This document shows, in pieces, positions 55,987 through 64,000 of a stretch of DNA of 64,000 nucleotides; the first letter of the stretch is position 1, and every line of letters begins with the position of its first letter. Below the pieces are notes generated by a model. It saw only the letters and a list, made by a program, of their open reading frames with translations. It was not told where the DNA came from and ran no database searches. Origin of the DNA: Rhodanobacter sp. MP7CTX1 (GTDB lineage Bacteria > Pseudomonadota > Gammaproteobacteria > Xanthomonadales > Rhodanobacteraceae); contig NZ_JACHCN010000002.1 of NCBI RefSeq assembly GCF_014205795.1, positions 310,001-374,000 of the forward strand. Direction: 5' to 3'. Both the position numbers and the translations under genes were made by a program.

Positions 55987-57699
55987 CTACTGCTCATCCG
56001 CTCCGGCCGCATGCGAATCGGTATCGCCAGGAAGGCGACAAATCAACGTCCCGGTAGCGACCCGGCAGCCGACGCGCGCCTGAACCTCGTCGCCAGCCTG
56101 GGTGCTTGATGGGGTACCGCTCTTCGCCGCATTCAATGTGAACACCAGGGTCTGGCGGTATCGCCGCTGTGTGAGCACATCCGTCGGCAACGCATATTTC
56201 CAGCCACGCATCGCCTGTATGGCCGCCTGATCGAACACGTCCGCAGGCTGCGCGCTGATCACGCGCAAATCCCGCAGGCTGCCATCGATAGCCAGACCGA
56301 ACTCGACCACAACCTGCCCTTCGATGCCTCGCGCCAGCGCATTCTGCGGATAGACCGGCTGGCGCATGCGTACGGGCATCGGCATCGACGGCACGGACGA
56401 AGCGAGCGGAGCTACCGGTTCGGCAAGGCGCGCAAGTGACACGCCATGGGCTGGCAGCAAGTCGGAAACCAGCAACGGCGCTGGATGCGGCAGTATCGCG
56501 AGCGTCGTGGCACTTGGTGATGCGAGCGGACTTGGCGCGGCGACCACGGGCGGGGTGTCCACCAGCGGTCGCGCCAGCACGGCATGGCTCGGCGCCAGAT
56601 CAGACAGATGCCACGCCACGTGCAACTGGGCCAACGGCAACCATGACGGCGCGATCATCGACTGCAGTTGCATGATGGAATCGGTCAGGTTGCGCTGCAG
56701 CTGGTCCTGCTTCCACTCAAGCCGCAGCGTCAGTGACACCAGGACTGCTCCGAGCAGCACCGCGACAAAACGGGCTGGCGTGCGTGCGCGGGTAGCTTCC
56801 TGCATCGGCACCACCATATGCTGCACACGATCGAGCAAGACGCCGCCACTGGCGGCAAGCAGCAGCGAGCCATGTCGCTCACGCAATTCACCCAGCTCGG
56901 CCAATGCCGCCACAAACTCGTGCCGGTCGCCACCGCTGATTGAAATGGCCAGCTCATCGCTGCAGATTTCGCGTTCGTTGCGCACGTCGCGCGAAATCCA
57001 GTGCACCACGGGATGATAGAAATACACGGTTTCGAGCGCGACCTGAAATAGATTGGCGAGTGGATCCCATCGACGCAAATGCGCCAACTCGTGAGCAAGG
57101 ATCAACTCGACCTGCGCCACCGGAAAACTGCACGCCACCGCCATCGGCAACAGGATCACCGGCCGCATCCAGCCCACCAGGGCTGGCGTTGCGATGACCT
57201 TGCTGCACAGCACCGTCACACGTCGACGCAGACCGAACCGTTCCGCCATATCGTTGACCCGCAACTGCCACATAGGCAACTGCTCGGCCATCTTCACCAG
57301 CGCCTTCAGTCCGCGCCATTGCTGCCACGCACGCAACGACAGCACCAGCACGCCCAAAGACCACGCGAGCACAATCCAGGGCAAGGCGGCATCGAGCCCG
57401 CTATCCCATGTCCATGCACTGCCCGTCGCGCCGTCGCCGATGGCGGTCGAGCTCACCATCGCGCCAGCTGTCCGGAGCACCGACGAAGGCGCTTCCAGCA
57501 TTCGCCACACCGTCAGCAAGGGACACAAGGCGAGCGCTATCAGCATGGCCATGCCGAACCGATAGCGCGCCTCGCCGCGCGGCAACACGGCCCGCACCGC
57601 CGCATACACCAGACCCAGCAGGACGCCCTGCCAGACAAAATGCACGAGTGTCCAGCCGATCAGGTGTGCGCTGGCAAGGATCAACGGCAGTGCGTCCAT
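55987..57699 (-). CDS. M56 (BlaR1-like) metallopeptidase fused to a TonB C-terminal domain
   Basis: Membrane zinc protease of 570 residues. The N-terminal part has several transmembrane segments and the peptidase motif HELAH (His203-Glu204...His207) with downstream ERE-ICSDELA, as in BlaR1/MecR1. Instead of the beta-lactam-sensing penicillin-binding domain it ends with a TonB C-terminal domain: RMRQPVYPQNALARGIEGQVVVEFGLAIDGSLRDLRVISAQP, AAIQAMRGWKY. A Pro/Ala-rich linker joins them. It overlaps the BlaI-type repressor gene as TGATG, so it is expected to control that repressor by proteolysis. Such M56-TonB fusions are known in several proteobacteria; the signal is unknown. Confidence 0.92.
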   Translation of the reverse strand: MDALPLILASAHLIGWTLVHFVWQGVLLGLVYAAVRAVLPRGEARYRFGMAMLIALALCPLLTVWRMLEAPSSVLRTAGAMVSSTAIGDGATGSAWTWDSGLDAALPWIVLAWSLGVLVLSLRAWQQWRGLKALVKMAEQLPMWQLRVNDMAERFGLRRRVTVLCSKVIATPALVGWMRPVILLPMAVACSFPVAQVELILAHELAHLRRWDPLANLFQVALETVYFYHPVVHWISRDVRNEREICSDELAISISGGDRHEFVAALAELGELRERHGSLLLAASGGVLLDRVQHMVVPMQEATRARTPARFVAVLLGAVLVSLTLRLEWKQDQLQRNLTDSIMQLQSMIAPSWLPLAQLHVAWHLSDLAPSHAVLARPLVDTPPVVAAPSPLASPSATTLAILPHPAPLLVSDLLPAHGVSLARLAEPVAPLASSVPSMPMPVRMRQPVYPQNALARGIEGQVVVEFGLAIDGSLRDLRVISAQPADVFDQAAIQAMRGWKYALPTDVLTQRRYRQTLVFTLNAAKSGTPSSTQAGDEVQARVGCRVATGTLICRLPGDTDSHAAGADEQ

Positions 57700-58094
57700 C
57701 ACGGCGCGTCCTTGTCGAGTTTGTTCAACAGGCTGCGGATCGCGCGTAACTCTTCGCGGCTGGCACGCTGGCTGCCCAGCGCATGCAGCACCAGCTGCGA
57801 AGACGAACCTTCGAACACACGCTGCACGATGTCCAGCAGGAACCGCTTCTGGGTCCGCTCTTTGCTGACCGTCGCACGGTATACATGGGCGCGCTGCGTG
57901 TCATCGCGTTCGACCAGTCCCTTGGCATGCATCACCTGCAACAACTTCAGCGCCGTGGTGTAACCGCTGGTCTCATCGACCGACAGCACATCGTGCACTT
58001 CCCGCACCGTACAGGCATCTCGCGCCCACAGTATGTGCAGGATCTCAAGCTCCGCTTCGGTAGGCCTAGGTACACCAGACGCTTGTGCTTTCAT
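57699..58094 (-). CDS. BlaI/MecI-family transcriptional repressor
   Basis: 131-residue winged-helix repressor: PTEAELEILHILWARDACTVREVHDVL followed by the recognition region SGYTTALKLLQVMHAKGLVERD and a helical dimerisation tail. In the Bla/Mec systems it is cut by the partner M56 protein. No beta-lactamase gene is adjacent; the nearest upstream gene encodes a small secreted protein, so that gene or a distant one may be the target. It overlaps the M56 gene and lies 63 bp after the secreted-protein gene. Confidence 0.93.
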   Translation of the reverse strand: MKAQASGVPRPTEAELEILHILWARDACTVREVHDVLSVDETSGYTTALKLLQVMHAKGLVERDDTQRAHVYRATVSKERTQKRFLLDIVQRVFEGSSSQLVLHALGSQRASREELRAIRSLLNKLDKDAP

Positions 58095-58157
58095 GTCACT
58101 CCCACTTGGTTAAAGAGGGCAGAGCCTGCTTCGTCGGCCATCACTTGCAAATGCCGC

Positions 58158-58640
58158 TCAACCGCCGCTCTTGAATTGAGGCACCTGTTGGAAGTTCTGC
58201 ATGTAGTGCTGGCTATCCCGCTGCTCCCGCTGAATTTCACCGTACGTCTTGCAGACGGTCTTGGGAATGTTCGATCCGAGCGGCGCGATGTGCTCGCATA
58301 CCAGGCGATCGCTACTATTGTGGGTCAGGATCGCGTTGACGGCCTGCTGATCATTGAACAGCTGAACCTTCGAGGCCTGATCCATCTGATCGACGGTGCC
58401 GTACTTGTCGAACAATGACTGCATCTCGCCGAATTGCGTGTCGACGGCTGCCCGGTCCTTTTTGCTGGTGAACTCATAATGGCCGCCGGGCTGCATCTGC
58501 TGATGTATGGCGGCGACCACCGCCGTAAAGTCGTCCTTGTTTTCCGCCTTGACGACCACGTCAGTCTTCGCCTGAACAATCCCCACCTGCAACACCGCGG
58601 CACCCACGGCTACGCCCACCAGCCAAGTCTTCAATTTCAT
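58158..58640 (-). CDS. Small secreted protein of unknown function
   Basis: 160 residues. Sec signal peptide (MKLKTWLVGVAVGAAVLQVGIVQAK) followed by an Asp/Lys/Gln-rich region and a C-terminal segment with two cysteines: VNAILTHNSSDRLVCEH, KTVCKTYGEIQREQRDSQ. No known domain is recognised; the C-terminal part resembles proteins seen often in Xanthomonadales. Start ATG at 58640 (a TTG two codons earlier is possible). It has its own good promoter and is the first gene ahead of blaI and the M56 gene. A truncated copy of its 3' end sits at 58974-59157. Confidence 0.78.
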   Translation of the reverse strand: MKLKTWLVGVAVGAAVLQVGIVQAKTDVVVKAENKDDFTAVVAAIHQQMQPGGHYEFTSKKDRAAVDTQFGEMQSLFDKYGTVDQMDQASKVQLFNDQQAVNAILTHNSSDRLVCEHIAPLGSNIPKTVCKTYGEIQREQRDSQHYMQNFQQVPQFKSGG

Positions 58641-58708
58641 GCTCAACTACCCCCGACCAAGCCGCACCCCGACGCGGGGAACCGGACGCTTGATCTACCT
58701 GCGCCCGA

Positions 58709-58750
58709 TCGTAAAACAGTCGCCGCGACGCTGTCAACGAAGATGTTCGT
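58709..58750 (-). promoter_or_regulatory. Promoter of the secreted-protein/blaI/M56 group with an overlapping inverted repeat
   Basis: Minus strand: consensus -35 TTGACA (58732-58737), 17-bp spacer, -10 TTACGA (58709-58714). The inverted repeat ACGAA-N4-TTCGT (58737-58750) touches the -35 box, a plausible operator. Its sequence is not the classical TACA/TGTA BlaI site. Confidence 0.6.
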
Positions 58751-58973
58751 ACTATCTTCTTCGTAGCCAGACGGGCTCCGGGCGATCAGCCAGGGCAACA
58801 ACGCATCAGCAGCATATACGGCGTTGCCAACGCCATGCCAGCGCCCCCTACCGCATTGACGCAGCCTCCCCCGCTGCTCCCCGACGGACTGCAACGAACC
58901 CCATGGGCGGCTTGTCATCTCACCCCCTATACGTTGGAACCCGCCTCGCCGACCATCAGGTGGCAAGCCGTGC

Positions 58974-59157
58974 TCAACCGTCGCTCTTGAACTGGGGCAT
59001 TTGTTGAAACGTTTGCATGTGGCGCTGGGTTTCGCGCTGCTTCCGCTGAATTTCGCCGTAGGTGTGGCACGTCGCGCGGGGAATGTGTGACCCCGGTGGC
59101 GCATCGTGCTCGCACACCAGACGTTGATCGTCACAATGGGTCAGGATCGCATTCGTA
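58974..59157 (-). pseudogene. Truncated duplicate of the secreted-protein gene (C-terminal part)
   Basis: Encodes TNAILTHCDDQRLVCEH...QMPQFKSDG, about 60 residues that match the C-terminus of the 58158-58640 gene, with the same stop position and similar 3' flank (GCTCAACCG...). It has no start codon, signal peptide or promoter; its sequence begins directly after the rimK stop. It is therefore a remnant of a tandem duplication, not a working gene. Confidence 0.88.
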
Positions 59158-60081
59158 CTACGCCTTTCGTAGGGCGGCGCGACGCGGCCGCACGCCCACC
59201 GGCGACTCGCTCGCCTGGGTCTGCAACAGATCAATGATGGCGCCGGCCACATCGATACCGGTGGCCTCTTCGATACCTTCCAGGCCGGGCGAAGCATTCA
59301 CTTCGAGCAGCAACGGTCCGCGATTGGAGCGCAACAGATCGACGCCGGCGATGCCCAGTCCAAGCGCACCGGCCGCGCGCACGGCAATGCGCTTTTCTTC
59401 CGCGCTCAACGTCGCCGCCACGGCGGTACCACCGCGGTGCAAATTGGCGCGGAATTCGCCCGGGCTGGCGTCGCGTTGCATCGCGGCCACCACTTTCTTG
59501 CCGACCACGAAGCAGCGCAGGTCGCTTCCCTTCGCCTCGGCGATGAACTCCTGCACCAGGAAGTTCGCGTACAACCCACGGAACGCCTCGATCACGCTTT
59601 GCGATGCGCTGCGTTTCTCCGCCAGCACCACGCCGGTGCCCTGGCTGCCTTCGTTGAGTTTGATCACATGCGGCGGGTCACCGAGCAAGGCCAGCACGTC
59701 GGCCGTGTCATCCGGGTTGTCGCCAAACACCGTGACCGGCATATCGATCCCCTGCGCAGCGAGAATCTGCAGACAGCGCAGTTTGTCGCGCGCCCGCAAT
59801 ACGGCGTCCGACGGATTGGGGGTGTACACGCCCATCATTTCCAGCTGGCGCAGCACAGCAGTGCCGTAGAACGTGCTGGAGGTGCCGATGCGCGGTATCA
59901 CGCAATCGATGTCACGCACTTCCTTACCCTTGTAACGGATCGCCACGGCGCCCGGCGCGATGCGCACATAGCAGCGCAAGGGATCGAGCACGCGTACCAC
60001 GTGACCACGTTCGCGACCCGCATCGACCAGCCGCTTGGTGGAATACAGACGCGTATTGCGCGACAGGATCGCAATTTTCAT
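59158..60081 (-). CDS. rimK: Ribosomal protein S6-L-glutamate ligase RimK
   Basis: ATP-grasp enzyme adding glutamates to the C-terminus of ribosomal protein S6. 307 residues. Family features: [26 protein letters not shown] at the start, [38 protein letters not shown] (ATP-grasp loop), [26 protein letters not shown], and [14 protein letters not shown] (Mg-binding). Its stop is at a duplication junction, so the last residues ([10 protein letters not shown]) may differ from relatives. It overlaps no gene and lies 13 bp after the zinc-protease gene, its known functional partner. Confidence 0.95.
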   Translation of the reverse strand: MKIAILSRNTRLYSTKRLVDAGRERGHVVRVLDPLRCYVRIAPGAVAIRYKGKEVRDIDCVIPRIGTSSTFYGTAVLRQLEMMGVYTPNPSDAVLRARDKLRCLQILAAQGIDMPVTVFGDNPDDTADVLALLGDPPHVIKLNEGSQGTGVVLAEKRSASQSVIEAFRGLYANFLVQEFIAEAKGSDLRCFVVGKKVVAAMQRDASPGEFRANLHRGGTAVAATLSAEEKRIAVRAAGALGLGIAGVDLLRSNRGPLLLEVNASPGLEGIEEATGIDVAGAIIDLLQTQASESPVGVRPRRAALRKA

Positions 60082-60094
60082 ACGGGGGCCATCA

Positions 60095-60589
60095 TCAATG
60101 GTCGGTGGCCATCAGGTGCGGCCGCGACTGGGTATAGGAAAGTGAGGGGTCAACCGAAAAGCGGCCGTTCAGGGCGCTGCGGCCAAGCAATAGTGGAAAC
60201 AGCATATGCCGACGATCAGTCAAATTGATGTCGACGCTGAAACACTGTCCGGCCAGTTCCAGCTCACTACGGATAAACCAGCGCTCGGTGCGCCGGCCTC
60301 CGGTATCCGTCACCGTGCGCCGATCCAGCGCGGGCACTTCGCAACATACGTCCGCCGGCTGACGCCGACTGGTATGCATGGTGAAGCGCAGCCAGGTGAT
60401 ACCGTCCCGCTGAAAACTTTCGAGCGTGTCGACATGCAGCGAACTGCTGCGCGCGCCGGTATCCAGTTTGGCCTTGAGCATGCTGATGCCGAGCTGCGGC
60501 AATGAGAGCCGTTCACGCCAGCCCAACGTGATCAGACTAGCGTTGACCAGATCCGCCTTGATCAGGTCCACTTTGATCAGATCCGCCAT
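60095..60589 (-). CDS. RimB-like ATP-dependent zinc protease (PF05618 type)
   Basis: Partner of RimK in Pseudomonas, where the related RimB trims S6 glutamylation. 164 residues. The core has [20 protein letters not shown], a retropepsin-like DTGA motif, then [36 protein letters not shown]. The N-terminus is unusual: [20 protein letters not shown] is a repeated pentapeptide encoded by 15-bp tandem repeats, and the conserved core starts only after it. No ATPase domain is present despite the family name. Confidence 0.88.
   Translation of the reverse strand: MADLIKVDLIKADLVNASLITLGWRERLSLPQLGISMLKAKLDTGARSSSLHVDTLESFQRDGITWLRFTMHTSRRQPADVCCEVPALDRRTVTDTGGRRTERWFIRSELELAGQCFSVDINLTDRRHMLFPLLLGRSALNGRFSVDPSLSYTQSRPHLMATDH
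60528..60587 (-). repeat. 15-bp tandem repeat (4 units) encoding the rimB-like N-terminus
   Basis: Units 60528-60542, 60543-60557, 60558-60572 and 60573-60587, consensus near TTGATCAGATCCGCC. They are in frame from the ATG and give [20 protein letters not shown]. The two units nearest the start differ from each other at three positions; the others drift. Confidence 0.88.
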
Positions 60590-60624
60590 GGGAATTCGAA
60601 ATTGCTCGGTGGGGATCGAGGGAG

Positions 60625-60698
60625 TGGAGCGGGTGAAGGGAATCGAACCCTCGTCAGTAGCTTGGGAAGCTACAGCTCTACCATTGAGCTACACCCGC
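60625..60698 (-). tRNA. tRNA-Gly (anticodon TCC)
   Basis: Minus strand: acceptor GCGGGTG/CACCCGC, D arm GCTC-AATGGTA-GAGC, anticodon stem GTAGC/GCTAC with loop TTCCCAA (anticodon TCC, reading GGA and GGG), T arm with GGTTCGATTCC, and encoded CCA at the 3' end (60625-60627). Positions: 5' end 60698, 74 nt with CCA. Confidence 0.97.
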
Positions 60699-61090
60699 TT
60701 GGCCGGCGGATGGTAACCCGGGACTCGCGCGGTGGGAACTGTCGAGCGCCCCGAAGGCTGTCCAGGGAGGCCTGCGGCCGCGTCCGAATTCCAGCTCGGG
60801 CCGCAGCAGCACTCGCCTTGCCGGTCGCGACGACTTCGACTTTCTTACCCTGAACGGCCAGCTGGCCCGGACCGAACGGACCCGAAGCCTTTCAATCCGG
60901 CGGAGTGCCAACTCACCGGCGCAGAATCATCGAGCTCCGAGATTGAAGCACCCGACGGAAACCAGCCCTGCTCGCTGCAGGGAAACGGATGGATTCGGTC
61001 TCCCCAGGCAATCAAAAACCACCTGACCGAGGAAAACCGTTGCGACGCCACCCGTCGGAGCGCGCGACGCAATCCGGCTAGAATGCGTGG
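60699..61090. other. Non-coding region between tRNA-Gly and thiS
   Basis: About 390 bp. No gene on either strand passes inspection, and no thiamin-pyrophosphate riboswitch motif (CTGAGA with ACC...TGAACC) is recognised before thiS. It must hold promoters for tRNA-Gly (minus) and thiS (plus). Confidence 0.55.
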
Positions 61091-61291
61091 ATGCCTATCA
61101 CGCTCAACGGCAGTCCACTGGACTGCAACCCGCATACCACGGTCGCCCAGCTGCTCGACGAAGCCGGCTACGCCGGACGGCGTGTTGCAGTGGAAGTAAA
61201 CCGGGAGATCGTCCCGCGCAGCCAGCACGCCACCCGCACCCTCGTCGATGGCGATCAGATCGAAATCGTCCACGCGATCGGCGGCGGCTGA
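61091..61291 (+). CDS. thiS: Sulfur carrier protein ThiS
   Basis: Ubiquitin-like 66-residue carrier that delivers sulfur for thiazole synthesis. Starts [29 protein letters not shown] and ends with the Gly-Gly tail HAIGGG, whose last glycine is adenylated by ThiF and thiocarboxylated. Next to thiG, its partner, 38 bp downstream. Confidence 0.95.
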   Translation: MPITLNGSPLDCNPHTTVAQLLDEAGYAGRRVAVEVNREIVPRSQHATRTLVDGDQIEIVHAIGGG

Positions 61292-61329
61292 TCAGCCGCG
61301 TCGCATTGCTCGAATTGGCAAACCACAAC

Positions 61330-62130
61330 ATGAATATCAAGACCTACGATTCCGCCGATCCACTGATCATTGCCGGCAAGAGCTACGGTTCCCGCCTGCT
61401 CACAGGCACGGGCAAGTACAAGGATTTCGACGAAACCCGCCGTGCCTCGCAGGCAGCCGGTGCAGAGATCGTCACGGTGGCGATCCGTCGCGTGAACGTC
61501 GGCCAGGACGCCGGCCAGCCCAGCCTGCTCGATGCGCTGCCGCCGCAGGAATTCACCCTGTTGCCGAACACCGCCGGTTGCTACAACGCGGCCGATGCGG
61601 TGCGCACCTGCAAGCTGGCGCGCGAACTGCTCGACGGCCACAAGCTGGTAAAACTCGAGGTGCTGGGTGACCAGCGCACGCTGTTTCCCGACGTGGTGGA
61701 AACGCTCAAGGCCGCCGAAATTCTGGTTGCCGACGGTTTCGATGTGATGGTCTACACCAGCGATGACCCGATCCTGGCCAAGCGCCTCGAAGACATCGGC
61801 TGCGTCGCCGTGATGCCGCTGGCCGCGCCGATTGGCTCCGGTCTCGGCATCCAGAATCGTTACAACCTGCTTGAGATCATCGAGAACGCGAAGGTGCCGA
61901 TCATCGTCGACGCTGGCGTCGGCACGGCCTCCGATGCAGCGATCGCCATGGAACTGGGCTGCGACGGCGTGCTGATGAATACAGCGATTGCTGGCGCGAA
62001 AGATCCGGTGCTTATGGCGCATGCGATGAAACTGGCGATCCAGGCCGGACGCGCCGCGTTCCGTGCCGGCCGGATTCCGCGCAAGCGCTATGCCTCCGCT
62101 TCATCACCGATTGACGGCACCATCGGCTGA
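61330..62130 (+). CDS. thiG: Thiazole synthase ThiG
   Basis: Forms the thiazole phosphate of thiamin from DXP, dehydroglycine and ThiS thiocarboxylate. 266 residues from the ATG at 61330, which matches the usual start [30 protein letters not shown]. Schiff-base Lys108 lies in [10 protein letters not shown]. Other motifs: [40 protein letters not shown] and [28 protein letters not shown]. The last 30 bases of the gene are repeated after the stop. Confidence 0.97.
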   Translation: MNIKTYDSADPLIIAGKSYGSRLLTGTGKYKDFDETRRASQAAGAEIVTVAIRRVNVGQDAGQPSLLDALPPQEFTLLPNTAGCYNAADAVRTCKLARELLDGHKLVKLEVLGDQRTLFPDVVETLKAAEILVADGFDVMVYTSDDPILAKRLEDIGCVAVMPLAAPIGSGLGIQNRYNLLEIIENAKVPIIVDAGVGTASDAAIAMELGCDGVLMNTAIAGAKDPVLMAHAMKLAIQAGRAAFRAGRIPRKRYASASSPIDGTIG

Positions 62131-62278
62131 GTCACTTCGTACTCTCCTGCTCGCGGAAAGAGCAAAGCAAAACCAACACGCCGGCACTTCATCACGGTTG
62201 ACGGCACGATGGCTTGCTCGCTACTCCCCCCCTGCTTGCCCGGAAGAAGAGGGAGGAGCAAAACCAAGCAAGACATGG
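62100..62278 (+). repeat. Tandem duplication of the thiG 3' end (88-bp period)
   Basis: Sequence from 62100 (TTCATCACC...) recurs from 62188 (TTCATCACG...), including the thiG tail, then a CCTGC(T)(C/T)GC...GAGCAAA...AAAACCAA segment. Unit one 62100-62187, unit two about 62188-62278, with moderate divergence. It fills most of the gap to trmB. Confidence 0.75.
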
Positions 62279-62300
62279 AGCCCGAAGCTCCAGGATTTCC

Positions 62301-63029
62301 ATGACCGACACACCCGACAACGAGCACGACGGCCACACCAGCGCTCCGGAATACATGCGCCGCATCCGCAGCTTCGTGCTGCGCGAAGGGCGCATGACAC
62401 CCGCGCAGCAGCGTGCGTTCGATGAACACTGGGCGCGCTACGGCATCGACTATCGCGGCGACGGCTCCGCGCATGACTTCACCACGAGCTTCGGCCGCCA
62501 GGCGCCGCTGGTGCTGGAGATCGGTTTCGGCAACGGTGAAGCCCTCGCCTGGGCCAGTGAGCATGATCAGGCACGCGACTTCATCGGTGTCGAGGTGCAC
62601 GGCCCCGGCGTCGGCCGACTGATGAACGCGCTGGCCGCGCGCGAGGCGAACAATGTGCGGCTGTACCGGCACGATGCCGTGGAGGTGCTGCAGCACGAGA
62701 TCGCGCCCGGCACGCTGGCCGAGGCGCGCATCTGGTTCCCCGATCCCTGGCACAAGAAACGCCACAACAAGCGCCGACTGATCCAGCCCGAGTTCGTTGC
62801 CTTGCTCGCCTCGCGCATGGCACCGAACGGCCTGCTGCATCTGGCCACCGACTGGCAGGCCTACGCCGAGCACATGCTCGAGGTCATGGAGGCGGCGCCC
62901 GGCTGGCGCAATCAACTCGGTTCCGGCCAGTACGCCGAGAAGCCCGAATGGCGCATCGAAACCCACTTTGAACGGCGCGGCCTGAAACTCGGCCACGGTG
63001 TCTGGGATCTGCTCTACCGCAAATCCTGA
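62301..63029 (+). CDS. trmB: tRNA (guanine(46)-N(7))-methyltransferase
   Basis: Methylates G46 in the variable loop of tRNA using SAM. 242 residues from the ATG at 62301 (AGGA eight bases upstream). Conserved elements: [47 protein letters not shown] (motif I), [39 protein letters not shown] and [14 protein letters not shown]. The N-terminal extension of some 20 residues is acidic and variable. Confidence 0.97.
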   Translation: MTDTPDNEHDGHTSAPEYMRRIRSFVLREGRMTPAQQRAFDEHWARYGIDYRGDGSAHDFTTSFGRQAPLVLEIGFGNGEALAWASEHDQARDFIGVEVHGPGVGRLMNALAAREANNVRLYRHDAVEVLQHEIAPGTLAEARIWFPDPWHKKRHNKRRLIQPEFVALLASRMAPNGLLHLATDWQAYAEHMLEVMEAAPGWRNQLGSGQYAEKPEWRIETHFERRGLKLGHGVWDLLYRKS

Positions 63030-63114
63030 GCAGCTCCCGAAACCCGGCGCTCCTTGCGTGCGGCGCGCGCAATCCCATGCTGCTCCGATTCACCAGCAGC
63101 GCTGCTCGCCCGCT

Positions 63115-63135
63115 TATACTTGGGTGATCCACCCA
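63115..63135 (+). promoter_or_regulatory. -10 box and start-site palindrome ahead of the SLC13 gene
   Basis: TATACT (63115-63120) is a good -10; it is followed at once by TGGGTG-ATC-CACCCA (63121-63135), a perfect 6-bp inverted repeat overlapping the likely start. The rest of 63030-63215 shows no gene. Confidence 0.5.
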
Positions 63136-63215
63136 GGGACGAATCGACGCAGCGTGAAGCTTCCACTGCCCCGCCGTATCTACCGTTGCCAGCCGCCCTT
63201 CCGGGACGCGCGCTA

Positions 63216-64000
63216 GTGGGACTCTCGCTCACCCCCGAAATGATCATGGTACTCGGGCTGGTGGGCTTCACCATGCTGATGCTGGTGCTGGAGTGGATCC
63301 GTGCCGACATGGTGGCGTTGCTGGTGGTGGTGGCGATCGGCCTGACCGGGCTGATTCCATCCGATCGCGTATTCAACGGCTTCGCCGGCAACGCGGTGAT
63401 CGCGATCATCGCGATCATGATCATGGGCGAGGGGCTGGACCGCGCCGGTGTCCTCAACCTCACCGCACGTTTCGTGATGCGCATGGCGCGTGGCGTGGAG
63501 TCGCGCCTTGGCCTGGTGATCAATCTGGTCGCCAGCCTGTTCAGCGCGGTGATTCCCAGCCAGGCACTGGCGGCGCTGATGATCCCGGTCAGCAGCCGCT
63601 TGTCCGCGCGCACCGGCGTGCCGATTTCGCGATTGCTGCTGCCGATGGCGTTCTGCATCCTCACTGCGACCAACACCACGCTGATCGCGAACTCGCCGCT
63701 GATCGTGCTGAACGACCTGATCGCCAGCGCGAACGCCAACCTGCTGCCAGGTGCGCACACGATCCCGAAGTTCGGCCTGTTCAGCGTGACCCCGGTGGGC
63801 CTGGCGCTGTCGCTGGTCGGCGTGCTGTATTTCTATTTCTTCGGCCGCAAGCTATTGCCGGGGCACGAGGACGAACGGCTGAAAGTCACCCCCGGCCGCA
63901 CCGAGAGTTACTTCGCCGAGACCTACGGCATTGGCGGCGAAACCGCCGAACTCACCGTCACCGCGGAAAGCCCACTGGTCGGCATGAGCATCGGCGAAGT
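63216..64000 (+). CDS. SLC13 (DASS) family anion transporter, 3' partial
   Basis: Inner-membrane transporter running off the window end. The GTG at 63216 gives VGLSLTPEMIMVLGLVGFTMLMLVLEWIRADMVALL; the frame is open further upstream with no better start. At least four membrane segments are visible, with IPSQALAALMIPVSSRL and LTATNTTLIANSPLIVLNDL, typical of the sodium:anion/SLC13 fold, and then a soluble region (about residue 235 onward, SPLVGMSIGEV) that looks like the first of the TrkA-C domains often fused in this family. Substrate (dicarboxylate, sulfate or other) cannot be told. Confidence 0.9.
   Translation, partial: MGLSLTPEMIMVLGLVGFTMLMLVLEWIRADMVALLVVVAIGLTGLIPSDRVFNGFAGNAVIAIIAIMIMGEGLDRAGVLNLTARFVMRMARGVESRLGLVINLVASLFSAVIPSQALAALMIPVSSRLSARTGVPISRLLLPMAFCILTATNTTLIANSPLIVLNDLIASANANLLPGAHTIPKFGLFSVTPVGLALSLVGVLYFYFFGRKLLPGHEDERLKVTPGRTESYFAETYGIGGETAELTVTAESPLVGMSIGE

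Noticed and set aside
60699..61090. Thiamin-pyrophosphate riboswitch before thiS
   Set aside because: The conserved CTGAGA and ACC/TGAACC elements are not found in order.

Overview
The window is a contiguous piece of a GC-rich gammaproteobacterial chromosome. Gene order (lptD-surA-pdxA-rsmA-apaG-apaH; a dcw cluster ending lpxC-M23 peptidase-secA; SAH-riboswitch ahcY; metK; rimK with its zinc-protease partner; thiSG-trmB) and protein style point to Xanthomonadales, most likely Rhodanobacteraceae (Rhodanobacter/Dyella-like). That placement is inference from content; no 16S gene is present. It is mainly core chromosome: there is no prophage, transposase, CRISPR array or large island.

Layout. 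1-6.6 kb (+): outer-membrane biogenesis and housekeeping operon lptD(partial)-surA-pdxA-rsmA-apaG-apaH, closed by a bidirectional terminator. 6.65-28.3 kb (-): secA, an M23 peptidase, a divergent dciA-like gene, lpxC, and a compact division and cell-wall (dcw) cluster running mraZ-rsmH-ftsL-ftsI-murE-murF-mraY-ftsW-murG-murC-ddlB-ftsQ-ftsA-ftsZ, mostly linked by ATGA or TGATG stop/start overlaps. murD is missing between mraY and ftsW. The cluster starts at a good sigma70 promoter with four 10-bp-phased MraZ boxes. 28.5-28.9 kb (-): RNase P RNA. 29-34.5 kb: rsmI, then lpoA-yraN, an FAD-linked oxidase and a uracil-DNA-glycosylase-like protein. 34.5-38.5 kb: nucleoside permease, periplasmic histidine phosphatase, dusB, a methyltransferase. 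38.7-52 kb: methyl-cycle genes metK, ahcY (SAH riboswitch) and metF (palindromic operator candidate), interrupted by a D,D-carboxypeptidase, a Fic/DUF6933 group, the ABC-F protein Uup, a DUF3828 protein and ppc. 52-58.7 kb: ilvE, a two-component system, and a BlaI/M56-TonB regulatory pair behind a small secreted protein. 59-64 kb: a truncated duplicate of that secreted gene, rimK, rimB-like protease, tRNA-Gly, thiS, thiG, trmB and the start of an SLC13-type transporter.

How the genes fit together. LptD, SurA, LpxC and SecA serve envelope export and LPS assembly. The dcw genes, LpoA and the D,D-carboxypeptidase build and remodel peptidoglycan. MetK, AhcY and MetF form most of the activated-methyl cycle.

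The most unusual signals are small-scale: (1) 15-bp (five-codon) degenerate tandem repeats at five separate places, several at protein termini; (2) a REP-type inverted-repeat element inserted in frame in ppc; (3) a tandem duplication with deletion at the rimK/secreted-protein junction; (4) an 88-bp tandem duplication of the thiG 3' end; (5) REP families scattered between genes. No clearly novel multi-gene system is evident; the nearest candidate is the secreted protein-BlaI-M56/TonB group.
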